From an uncultured Paracoccaceae bacterium (GTDB lineage Bacteria > Pseudomonadota > Alphaproteobacteria > Rhodobacterales > Rhodobacteraceae), in contig CAKZRP010000007.1 of assembly GCA_937146765.1 (NCBI GenBank), positions 1-64,000 on the forward strand: a DNA stretch of 64,000 bases. The letters are read 5' to 3'. This document shows positions 7,941 to 15,118 of this stretch, piece by piece; the stretch's first letter is position 1; each line of letters begins with the position of its first letter. The translations under genes and the position numbers were made by a program. The notes under the pieces are model-generated. The model was not told the DNA's origin. It worked only from the letters and a program-made list of their open reading frames with translations, and searched no databases.

Positions 7941-9995
7941 TCACTCTCCGATCTGAAGGTGGATATTGAGGGCAGCGTCGACACGGGCCTCGGCGCCCGG
8001 CGGAATGGCAAAGGTGGTGTCCTCCTGCGCGACGATGGCCGGGCCGGAAAAGCGGCTGCCGGGTGCCAGCGTGGCACGGGCATAGAGCGGCACCGCGCGC
8101 CAGCCACCGATATGCACCTGCACCGCGCGGCTCTCGCCCGCCGCCGCTCCGGCCAGTTCGGCCAGATCGGGCTTTGGCCCCGCCCCGATGGCGCAGAGCC
8201 GCAGGTTCACCACCTCGATGGCGCCCTCCGGATCGTCGAAATCATAGATCCGCCGGTGGGTCTGGTGGAACGCCGCCTCGATCCGGGCGAGATCGCCAAG
8301 CCAGTCCGGCTCCAGCGCCACCTCGATCTCGTAGCTTTGACCGGCATAGCGCATATCGGCCGAGAGCCGCAGATCCAGCGCCCCCTCATGCCCCTGCGCG
8401 GCAAGCCAGGCCTGCCCCTCGGCGGCCAGCGCGCGGAAATGCGTCTGCAAGTGCGGCAGCCGCGTCGCGTCGAGATCGGCAAAGACGGTGCGGATGAAAT
8501 CGCCCTTCAGATCCGCCACCAACCCGCCGAGGGCCGAGACCACCCCGGGGCGACGCGGCGCCATCAGCCGGGGCATGCCAAGCTCGCGGGCGAGAAAGGC
8601 GCCCAGCATCGGCCCGCCACCGCCAAAGGGCATCAGGGCAAAATCGCGCAGGTCCACCCCGGCGCGGGAGGCCAGCTTTTCCACCTCCACGAACATTTCC
8701 GACACCGCGATGTCTATGATCGCCTGGGCGGTCTCCTCAAGGCTTCGGCCAAGCCGCTGCGCCAGATCTCCTACCGCCTGCCGGGCCAGGTCCACCTTCA
8801 TGTCCAACTGGCCATAGGCCATGTCGGAATGGCCGAGCCAGCCGCAGACCGCCATGGCGTCGCTCACCGTGGCGCGGGTGCCGCCGCGCCCGTAACAGGC
8901 CGGGCCCGGCAGCGAGCCGGCACTTTCGGGACCGACCCGCAGCACGCCATGGTCATCCACCGTGGCGATGGATCCCCCGCCGATGCCGATCGAACTGACC
9001 GAGACCGAGGGGATATGCAGGGGAAATTCGCCCACCAGCTCGTCCGAGCCGAATTGCACCTCGCCGTCGATGATCAGCGCGAAATCCGCCGAGGTGCCGC
9101 CGATATCCAGCGTCAGGATGCGGCGCTCGCCCGCCTGCCGCGCCAGCCAGGCGGCCCCGATCACCCCCGAGGCGGTGCCGGAGAGCAGCATCGACACGCA
9201 GTCGCGCCGCCCCTCCGCGGCCGTCATCACGCCGCCGTTGGATTTCGTCAGCATCGCCCGCGCCGGAACTCCGCGCGCCTGCAACCGCGCCTCCAGCGCT
9301 GTCAGATACCCGGCCACACGCGGATGCACATAGCCGTTGAGGATGGCGGTGGAGGTGCGCTCGTATTCGCGGATCACCGGCCAGACCTCGGCCGAGGTGA
9401 AGACAAAGAGATCCGGTGCTTGCGCCTCGATGCGGGCCCGGATCGCCGCCTCCTGCGCCGGGTCGCGCCAGGCATGCAGCAGGGCGACGATGATCCCTTC
9501 GGCCCCGGCGGCGCGGGCCTTGTACAGGATTTCGGCGACCGCCGCGTCCAGCTCTGCCGCGGGCGGCTCACGGCGGCTGCCATCGGCGCGCATGCGGATC
9601 GGCAGGCCAAAGATCATGTCGCGGGTCACCAGCGGATCCGGGCGCTGGCAGAACAGCGAATACATCTCCGGCATCCGCAGACGCGCCAGTTCGATCACAT
9701 CCTCGAACCCGGCATTGGTCACCATCGCCAGCCGCGCGCCCTTGCGCTGGATGATCGTGTTGATGCCCACCGTGGTGCCATGCACGAAGCGGCTGACCGC
9801 CTCGGGCCGCAGCCCCTCGCGGGTGACCAGCAGGTCGAGCCCGGTGCCCAGTTCCGCGCCCGGATCCTCGGGCGTAGTGAGCACCTTGAGCGAGGCGATT
9901 CGCCCCGAGCGGACCTCCAGCGCGCAGAAATCCATGAAGGTGCCGCCGATATCGACACCGATCTTCCAGTCCTCCGCAGGGGTCTGACCATCCAT
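7941..9995 (-). CDS. hyuA: Hydantoinase A/oxoprolinase family protein
   Basis: 684-aa HyuA-family subunit with an actin-like ATPase fold. The phosphate-binding motif near residue 15 reads VDIGGTFMDF, with Met where Thr is usual, and a second phosphate loop LDIGGTSADF lies near 300. FGGGGPMLGAF lies near 460, as expected for the family. It supplies ATP hydrolysis to the HyuAB amidohydrolase. The ATG at 9995 is preferred over the GTG at 9998; AGAAGG lies about 9 nt upstream. It begins 90 nt after the lysR stop on the same strand, and a palindrome matching a LysR box (10074-10090) sits just upstream. The operon continues hyuB, ferredoxin, FAD subunit, two aldehyde dehydrogenases and a tartrate-type dehydrogenase. 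Confidence 0.88.
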   Translation of the reverse strand: MDGQTPAEDWKIGVDIGGTFMDFCALEVRSGRIASLKVLTTPEDPGAELGTGLDLLVTREGLRPEAVSRFVHGTTVGINTIIQRKGARLAMVTNAGFEDVIELARLRMPEMYSLFCQRPDPLVTRDMIFGLPIRMRADGSRREPPAAELDAAVAEILYKARAAGAEGIIVALLHAWRDPAQEAAIRARIEAQAPDLFVFTSAEVWPVIREYERTSTAILNGYVHPRVAGYLTALEARLQARGVPARAMLTKSNGGVMTAAEGRRDCVSMLLSGTASGVIGAAWLARQAGERRILTLDIGGTSADFALIIDGEVQFGSDELVGEFPLHIPSVSVSSIGIGGGSIATVDDHGVLRVGPESAGSLPGPACYGRGGTRATVSDAMAVCGWLGHSDMAYGQLDMKVDLARQAVGDLAQRLGRSLEETAQAIIDIAVSEMFVEVEKLASRAGVDLRDFALMPFGGGGPMLGAFLARELGMPRLMAPRRPGVVSALGGLVADLKGDFIRTVFADLDATRLPHLQTHFRALAAEGQAWLAAQGHEGALDLRLSADMRYAGQSYEIEVALEPDWLGDLARIEAAFHQTHRRIYDFDDPEGAIEVVNLRLCAIGAGPKPDLAELAGAAAGESRAVQVHIGGWRAVPLYARATLAPGSRFSGPAIVAQEDTTFAIPPGAEARVDAALNIHLQIGE

Positions 9996-10073
9996 CACTC
10001 ATCGCCTTCTGTTGCCTTTGCCCCAATCGAGCAGAGCCGCGCGCGGCGGTCCAAGTCGGATGCGGAGAGGGGT

Positions 10074-10090
10074 CATAAGGCGCGCTTATG
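10074..10090. promoter_or_regulatory. Putative LysR-type regulator box upstream of hyuA
   Basis: CATAAGGCGCGCTTATG has 6-bp perfect arms around 5 nt and contains a T-N11-A core. It lies 79 nt upstream of the hyuA start and overlaps the last codons of the lysR gene. A similar 17-mer (13 of 17 identical) occurs at 10989-11005 in front of lysR, supporting a shared regulator. Confidence 0.6.
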
Positions 10091-10979
10091 GTGAGGTGAG
10101 TCCTTCGGGCAAAAGGGCACGGATCTGACTGCGCATCAGCTCCTCCGCCCGCGACAGAGACTTGCCGCGCAGGGTCAGAAGCGACAGCGGCAAGGGCGGC
10201 GAGGCAATGAGCGGACGCACCGCGATGCCGTCGAACTGGGCCCAGGGCAGTAGCGAATCCACCACCGCAATCCCCAGTCCGGCCTGGACGAACCCCACGG
10301 CAGAGATCGAGGTGTCGATCTCCAGCCGCGGTTCAAACCGGCAGCCTTGCCGCCGGGCAGCGGTGTCGAGCGCATCAAAGGGGCGGGTGGCAGCCCGGTA
10401 GGAGATCAGGAAATCCTCCACCAGCTGCGGCAGGCTGATCGCCGCCTCCTGCGCCAGCGCATGGTCTGCGGGCAAAAGACAGCAGAACCCGGTCACCCCG
10501 AGCACTTCCACCTCGATTTCCTCCGGCATATCGTCGGTCAGGGCCAGTGCCATGGCGGCATCGCCTTCGCGCAGCATCATCCGCAGGGATTGCACCGGCG
10601 CCACGTTGCAACGCAGGGCGATATCCGGGTGGCGGGCGCGAAACGCCGCCATCACCCGGGGCAGGAGTGACATCGCCGGTGGCGTCGAACAGCCGATCCG
10701 CACCAGACCGGCCCGCCCCAGCTTCAAGTCGGCGGTCTTGCGCCGCAGCCCTTCCAGCTCGCCAAAGAGCCGCTCCGCCTCGGGGTAGAGCTCGCGGGCC
10801 TCCGGCGTCGGAAACAGCCGCCCCTTCTCGCGGTCGAACAGGGCAAAGCCCAGCTCATCCTCGGTATGGCGCAGGATCTGGCTCAGCGCCGGTTGCGAGA
10901 TATTGAGCATCCGTGCCGCCTCGGTGACGGTTCCGGCCCGCATCACGGCGGTAAAGACTTCAAGCTGGCGGGCGCGCAT
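10086..10979 (-). CDS. LysR family transcriptional regulator
   Basis: 297-aa LTTR of usual length. The N-terminal winged helix-turn-helix (MRARQLEVFTAVMRAGTVTE, then ISQPALSQ) occupies residues 1-60 and the periplasmic-binding-protein-like effector domain about 90-290. The start at 10979 has GGAG 6 nt upstream. It sits between the hyuAB operon, downstream on the same strand, and the divergent DadA-like gene at 11080. Related 17-bp palindromes lie before hyuA and before lysR itself, so it probably controls both units and itself. The co-inducer is unknown, likely a substrate or intermediate of the hyuAB/HcnABC-like pathway. Confidence 0.88.
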   Translation of the reverse strand: MRARQLEVFTAVMRAGTVTEAARMLNISQPALSQILRHTEDELGFALFDREKGRLFPTPEARELYPEAERLFGELEGLRRKTADLKLGRAGLVRIGCSTPPAMSLLPRVMAAFRARHPDIALRCNVAPVQSLRMMLREGDAAMALALTDDMPEEIEVEVLGVTGFCCLLPADHALAQEAAISLPQLVEDFLISYRAATRPFDALDTAARRQGCRFEPRLEIDTSISAVGFVQAGLGIAVVDSLLPWAQFDGIAVRPLIASPPLPLSLLTLRGKSLSRAEELMRSQIRALLPEGLTSP

Positions 10980-10988
10980 CCGTCACTC

Positions 10989-11005
10989 CATAGGTTGCAC
11001 TTATG
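10989..11005. promoter_or_regulatory. Putative LysR-type regulator box in the lysR / FAD oxidase divergent promoter
   Basis: CATAGGTTGCACTTATG keeps the outer CATA and CTTATG of the palindrome at 10074-10090 and the T-N11-A core. It is 10 nt upstream of the lysR start and 75 nt upstream of the divergent FAD oxidoreductase gene, a normal autoregulatory position. Confidence 0.55.
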
Positions 11006-11079
11006 AGGTTAGCCGTTTCCCGTCTTTGACCCAAGGGGGCGCGCCGGGGTCTTCTGGACCCAGATGCAAAGGAGACCTC

Positions 11080-12195
11080 ATGCGGGTGATCATACTCGGC
11101 GGTGGGCTGATGGGCACGTCCACGGCATTCTTCCTTGCCCGGCGCGGGGTCAAGGTGCAGCTGATCGAGCGCGGCTTTGTCGGTGCCGGGGCCACCGTGG
11201 CCTCCTTCGGCAATATCCGCCGCAGTGGGCGGGCGCTCTGCCAGTTGCCGCTGGCGCGGCGGTCGCTGGATCTCTGGGGGCGATTGCAGGACCTGCTGGG
11301 ACAGGATGTGGAATTCCGCGCCACCGGCCATCTGCGGCTGGTCTTCGATGCTGAGGGCGCGGCGGATTTGGCCACCTATGCCGCCGCCGCGCAGCCGCAT
11401 GGGCTCCAGCTCGAACAGCTGACCGCGGCGGAGCTTCACCGCCGCTTTCCCGGTCTCGGGCCAGACGCCCTCGGGGCCAGTTTCTCGCCGCAGGATGGCA
11501 GCGCCAATCCCCGGTTGGTCAGCCCAGCCTTTGCCAGCGCCGCCGCCCGATTGGGGGCAGAGATCGAGACGCAGGCGGGCGAGGTGCAAATCACCCGCAA
11601 TCGGCAGGGGTTCGAGGTTGCCTGTGCGCGCGGGCGGTTTCAGGGCGATGTGCTGGTCAATTGCGCCGGGGCCTGGGGGACTGCGATCGCCCGGCACTTT
11701 GGCGAGGCGGTGCCGCTGGAGATCCACGGCCCGCAGATGGGGGTGACCGAACCCCTGCCCTATCGTATCCTGCCGGTGGTCGGCATGTGGGCGCGCGATG
11801 GCGGTGCCTATTTCCGGCAGGTGGAACGTGGCAATATCGTCTTTGGCGGCGGCGTGTCCCGGGTGCCGGTGCCCGACAGCGGCCATGCACGCTATGATCC
11901 CGCCGGTCTTGCCCGGCAACTGGCGCCACTGCTGCGGCTCTGCCCGGCGCTGGCGGATGTGGCGATCATCCGCCATTGGTCCGGGTCGGAAGGCTATGTG
12001 GCAGACATGCTGCCGGTGATGGGGGCCTCTGCCACCACACCGGGATTGTTCCATGCCTTCGGCTTTTGCGGCCATGGGTTCCAACTGGGCCCCGGCGTCG
12101 GCGCGGTGATGGCCGAGCTGATCGCCACCGGCACCACCGAGACGCCGATCGGAGCCATGGCGATCCACCGTTTCGCCAATGGCGCGACCCCATGA
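11080..12195 (+). CDS. FAD-dependent oxidoreductase, DadA-like (HcnC/opine dehydrogenase beta-like)
   Basis: 371-aa member of the D-amino-acid/glycine oxidase family. It begins MRVIILGGGLMGTSTAFFLARRG, a GxGxxG FAD motif, and ends with the family motif FGFCGHGFQLGPGVGAVMAEL. The start at 11080 has AAAGGAG about 6 nt upstream; longer frames run into the lysR gene. The size and family match the catalytic beta subunit of HcnABC, opine oxidase (OoxB) or hydroxyproline dehydrogenase. The matching small Fe-S and FAD/BFD subunits are encoded at 5635-5952 and 4264-5638. It is divergent from lysR, with a putative LysR box between. It probably oxidises the C-N bond of an amino acid or N-alkyl amino acid. 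Confidence 0.82.
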   Translation: MRVIILGGGLMGTSTAFFLARRGVKVQLIERGFVGAGATVASFGNIRRSGRALCQLPLARRSLDLWGRLQDLLGQDVEFRATGHLRLVFDAEGAADLATYAAAAQPHGLQLEQLTAAELHRRFPGLGPDALGASFSPQDGSANPRLVSPAFASAAARLGAEIETQAGEVQITRNRQGFEVACARGRFQGDVLVNCAGAWGTAIARHFGEAVPLEIHGPQMGVTEPLPYRILPVVGMWARDGGAYFRQVERGNIVFGGGVSRVPVPDSGHARYDPAGLARQLAPLLRLCPALADVAIIRHWSGSEGYVADMLPVMGASATTPGLFHAFGFCGHGFQLGPGVGAVMAELIATGTTETPIGAMAIHRFANGATP

Positions 12196-12210
12196 GACCT
12201 GCCGCAGGAT

Positions 12211-12242
12211 CGGGCAAGCCCTGGGCGCCGACAGGGGGCCCG
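12211..12242. terminator. Weak stem-loop between convergent FAD oxidoreductase genes
   Basis: CGGGC at 12211-12215 pairs with GCCCG at 12238-12242, and GACCT/AGGTC flank it more loosely. It is in the 50-nt gap between two converging genes. No T-run follows, so this is only a candidate. Confidence 0.3.
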
Positions 12243-12245
12243 AGG

Positions 12246-13571
12246 TCAGAATGTCGCCACCTTGCCCCATTGCGACCCCTGGAACCGGCTGAGCCTGTAT
12301 TGCGCCGTCTCGGTAATCGGGCGGCGATTGAGCAAGAGATCGGCCACCAGATGGCCGACGCCGGGGCCGATGCCAAAACCATGACCCGACAGGCCTGCCG
12401 CCAGCGTCAGCCCGGGAATTCCGATATCATTGTCGATGACCGGCACCCCGTCGGGGGTGCTGTCGATATAGCCGGCCCACCCCGCCTGCAGCGGCACGCC
12501 GCGCAGGGCGGGCAGCAACTGGCGCGCGCGCGCCAGGGTCTTGCGCAGAAGCGCAGCCGAGGGGCGCGGGTCGAGGATGCGCGCCCGTTCCATCGGGGTC
12601 TCGCGGTCCAGCGCCCAGATTTCGCGGGTCTCGAACCCGGCCTGCCAGGCCTGCAGCCCGCCCGGCGACAGCGCCCGCCAGCGCTTGGCGAACATCGGCA
12701 GGAACTGGCGTCCGAAATGCAGCATGTTCGGCGTCGGGTCCAGCTGGCTGCGACCGGAGATCGCCAGCGTGTGGCCGCCATCGCCGCGCCGGGTGACCGA
12801 GACCCGCGCGGTGTGCAGCGCCTGCGGCAGCCCCTCCGCCCCCGGTGCAACCGAGAGGATGGAGCTGCGCACCGCCGCCTGCGGGAAGACAAGACCGGAC
12901 TGGCGCAGGAAGCTTCCCGCCCAGACCCCGCCGGCCATCACCACCTGCGGCGTCCAAATGCGGCCCTTCTCGGTGATCACCGCCGAGACCGCCCCACCGG
13001 TGCGCTCGATGCCGCGGGCGGCGCAACCCTGCAGCACCACGCCTCCATGGCGCAGGATCCCCTTGGCGATCAGCGGCGCGGCGCGGGCGGGATCGGCGAT
13101 GCCATCGCTTGGCGACCAGACGCCCCCGGCCCAGCTCTGGCCGGTGGCCTGACCGCGTTCGCTGGCCTCGGTGGCGCTCAGCATGCGGGTATCCACCCCC
13201 TCGCCACGGGCAAAAGCCCCCCAGCGCGCCCAGCCCTCGATCTCGGCCGGGTCGTTGGAGAGATAGAGCAGACCACAGCGGCGAAAGCCGAGATCCTCGC
13301 CGATATCCGCCGCCATCTCCTCCCAGAGGCCGAGGCTTCTGGTCGACAGCGGCAATTCGCGCGCATCCCGGTTCTGCTGGCGGCACCAACCCCAGTTGCG
13401 GCTCGACTGTTCGGCGCCGATGCGGCCCTTTTCCAGCAGCACCACCCGCAGCCCCGCCCGCGCCAACCAATAGGCGGCCGAGGTGCCGACGATACCGGCC
13501 CCGATCACCACGCAATCCGCCGTCTCCGGCATTTCGGTCTGGGTTTCAAGTTTGAGCAGGGGGGCGGCCAT
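12246..13571 (-). CDS. FAD-dependent oxidoreductase (D-amino-acid/sarcosine oxidase-like)
   Basis: 441-aa DAO-family flavoprotein. The FAD motif VVIGAGIVGTSAAYWLARAG lies at about residues 21-40, followed by the SSRNWGWCRQQNRD segment near 75-88 seen in a subgroup of amino-acid dehydrogenases. The C-terminal motif AAGLSGHGFGIGPGVGHLVADL matches DadA-type proteins. The start at 13571 has GAGGAG about 6 nt upstream. It converges on the DadA-like gene and is divergent from an Lrp regulator 162 nt away, which may control it. It differs from 11080-12195 in length and sequence, so the locus carries two separate amino-acid-type oxidases. Substrate unknown; electron acceptor not evident. Confidence 0.82.
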   Translation of the reverse strand: MAAPLLKLETQTEMPETADCVVIGAGIVGTSAAYWLARAGLRVVLLEKGRIGAEQSSRNWGWCRQQNRDARELPLSTRSLGLWEEMAADIGEDLGFRRCGLLYLSNDPAEIEGWARWGAFARGEGVDTRMLSATEASERGQATGQSWAGGVWSPSDGIADPARAAPLIAKGILRHGGVVLQGCAARGIERTGGAVSAVITEKGRIWTPQVVMAGGVWAGSFLRQSGLVFPQAAVRSSILSVAPGAEGLPQALHTARVSVTRRGDGGHTLAISGRSQLDPTPNMLHFGRQFLPMFAKRWRALSPGGLQAWQAGFETREIWALDRETPMERARILDPRPSAALLRKTLARARQLLPALRGVPLQAGWAGYIDSTPDGVPVIDNDIGIPGLTLAAGLSGHGFGIGPGVGHLVADLLLNRRPITETAQYRLSRFQGSQWGKVATF

Positions 13572-13733
13572 GGTCTTCTCCTCTAGGTCGCTTTCCTTTT
13601 ATGCTGGCCCGGTCAGATGCTTCTGCCGGATCGCGGGGCCTGCACGGCATTTCCTGTCGAATGCGGTTGACTCGCCGGACGCTCTGGCCTTCACAAGACA
13701 AACAGGGTGCGCAGACTGCAAGGACCGCGAAAC

Positions 13734-14228
13734 ATGACCCCCGCCTACAAGCTGGACCGGATCGACCTGAAAATTCTCGCCGAGTTGCAGCGCAACGGGC
13801 GGATCACCAATGTCGAGCTCGCGGATCTGGTGCATCTGTCCCCCTCGCCCTGCCTGATGCGGGTGAAAAAGCTGCAGAAGGCCGGGTATATCACCGGCTA
13901 CGCGGCCCAGATCGACATGGCGAAACTGGGCGAAACGCTGACGGTCTTTACCGAATTCACCCTGAGCAACCACCGCCAGATCGACTTTGCCCGCTTTCAG
14001 GAAGCGCTTGAAAAGGTCGATTGCTGCGTCGAATGCCATCTCGTCTCGGGCGGCTACGACTATCTGGCGAAATTCGTCACTGCCTCGATCTCGGATTATC
14101 AGACCATCATCGAGGCGCTGATCGACCGCAATATCGGCATCGACAAGTATTTCAGTTTTGTGGTGATGAAGACGCCCTTCTCCAAGACCCAGATGCCGCT
14201 GACTCATCTTTTTGCCGACAAGCTCTGA
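13734..14228 (+). CDS. Lrp/AsnC family transcriptional regulator
   Basis: 164-aa Lrp/AsnC regulator. The N-terminal helix-turn-helix (LDRIDLKILAELQRNGRITN, then ELADLVHLSPSPCLMRVKKL) covers residues 8-55 and the RAM ligand-binding domain about 70-155. The start at 13734 has AAGGA about 9 nt upstream. It is divergent from the FAD oxidase at 12246-13571, the usual arrangement for an Lrp protein controlling an amino-acid catabolic gene. A strong terminator follows at 14253-14275. The ligand is probably an amino acid; which one cannot be told. Confidence 0.9.
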   Translation: MTPAYKLDRIDLKILAELQRNGRITNVELADLVHLSPSPCLMRVKKLQKAGYITGYAAQIDMAKLGETLTVFTEFTLSNHRQIDFARFQEALEKVDCCVECHLVSGGYDYLAKFVTASISDYQTIIEALIDRNIGIDKYFSFVVMKTPFSKTQMPLTHLFADKL

Positions 14229-14252
14229 AGCCGCCTAGGCCCGCGCAGGAAA

Positions 14253-14275
14253 GCCCCGCAGACGGGCTGCGGGGC
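14253..14275 (+). terminator. Rho-independent terminator after the Lrp gene
   Basis: A 9-bp GC stem, GCCCCGCAG and CTGCGGGGC, closes a 5-nt loop 25 nt after the lrp stop, followed by CTTCC. It may also act for the opposite-strand gene ending at 14315. Confidence 0.75.
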
Positions 14276-14314
14276 CTTCCGAACCTCGGTCACTCGCTAC
14301 AACTAAGGGCTGTA

Positions 14315-14737
14315 TCAGCCAATATTGGCAGAATACAGGATCCGCTTGCCGCCCCCCTTTGCCTTGAACCAGAGCTCAAGGGTATTTGCCTTGGCGTGAA
14401 TTTCCAAGGCAACGTCACTCAGTTTCAATTGCAATTGTCGCCCGACGATCTGGGCAAAGATCTTGGTGATCGGGCTCTTTCGCGTCTTTGGATTGAGCAT
14501 GAATTTTTCAAGCACATCAATGCCGATGCTCTTGCTTCTCGCTTTTGTGACCGTATTTTGCAGCGCGAGCATTGCAGCCTTGATGTCGCCGTCGCGCTGG
14601 ATTCCATCCAGGAAGCCGGTTGATGCCTCCTGCGGTACATTCTTCTTCAACAAGGCTTTTTCGGCTTTCGCCCGCTGTCGTCTAATTGCATTTGTCGGGT
14701 TGCTCAGCATCTTGTCATATGCATAAATCAGAGCCAT
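14315..14737 (-). CDS. Hypothetical protein, basic, no family recognised
   Basis: 140-aa protein that I do not recognise. It is rich in Lys, Ala and Leu, has no signal peptide or membrane segment, and looks alpha-helical in its first two thirds with a more strand-like end (LSDVALEIHAKANTLELWFKAK). The start at 14737 (MALIYAYDKML) has GGAGG about 6 nt upstream, which supports real translation. Its base composition is visibly more AT-rich than the neighbours, and it stands alone between a terminator and 380 nt of gene-free DNA. This suggests a recently acquired or orphan gene. Confidence 0.6.
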   Translation of the reverse strand: MALIYAYDKMLSNPTNAIRRQRAKAEKALLKKNVPQEASTGFLDGIQRDGDIKAAMLALQNTVTKARSKSIGIDVLEKFMLNPKTRKSPITKIFAQIVGRQLQLKLSDVALEIHAKANTLELWFKAKGGGKRILYSANIG

Positions 14738-15118
14738 TCCGATCCTCCATTCAAAACACACAAAACGTCAGGCCCATGGCCTGTTCAAAGGCATGCGTCG
14801 GATTCTGGATCGGAGGAGACAGCATGAATGATACCCAAACGCCTTCTCACCCGTCCCAAAAGGAAACGCGTGCATGACCGCGGCGTTTGGACTTGCCTAT
14901 TACAAGGCAAGCATTTCGGCGGATGGGGTCACATCCGCCCGTCTTCAAACATGTTTTGTAAACACGAGTTGATCGCAAGAGTCAATCTTGGATTGACTGA
15001 GTGTCCTGCCTCCTTTTGAATTAGATTGAATTGGCAAGACATTCGGAATTACACGCAAAAGGTGCATCCCCCGCGCAATGCCGAATGTCGCTCCAATCTT
15101 TTCCCGGCAATCTCGCTA
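14738..15118. other. Gene-free, AT-richer intergenic stretch with two inverted repeats
   Basis: This 381-nt stretch holds no convincing gene. It contains a perfect 8-bp inverted repeat AGTCAATC-ttg-GATTGACT at 14980-14998. A 9-bp repeat GACATTCGG (15038-15046) / CCGAATGTC (15081-15089) lies just past the stop of the ABC ATPase gene. A tiny frame at 14823, with AGGAGA upstream, would encode only a 17-aa peptide (MNDTQTPSHPSQKETRA); I do not call it. The outer repeat might end the ABC operon. Confidence 0.5.

Noticed and set aside
14823..14876. 17-codon frame with AGGAGA upstream
   Set aside because: Too short, no conserved features, and it overlaps other small frames; mentioned only within the gene-free stretch.
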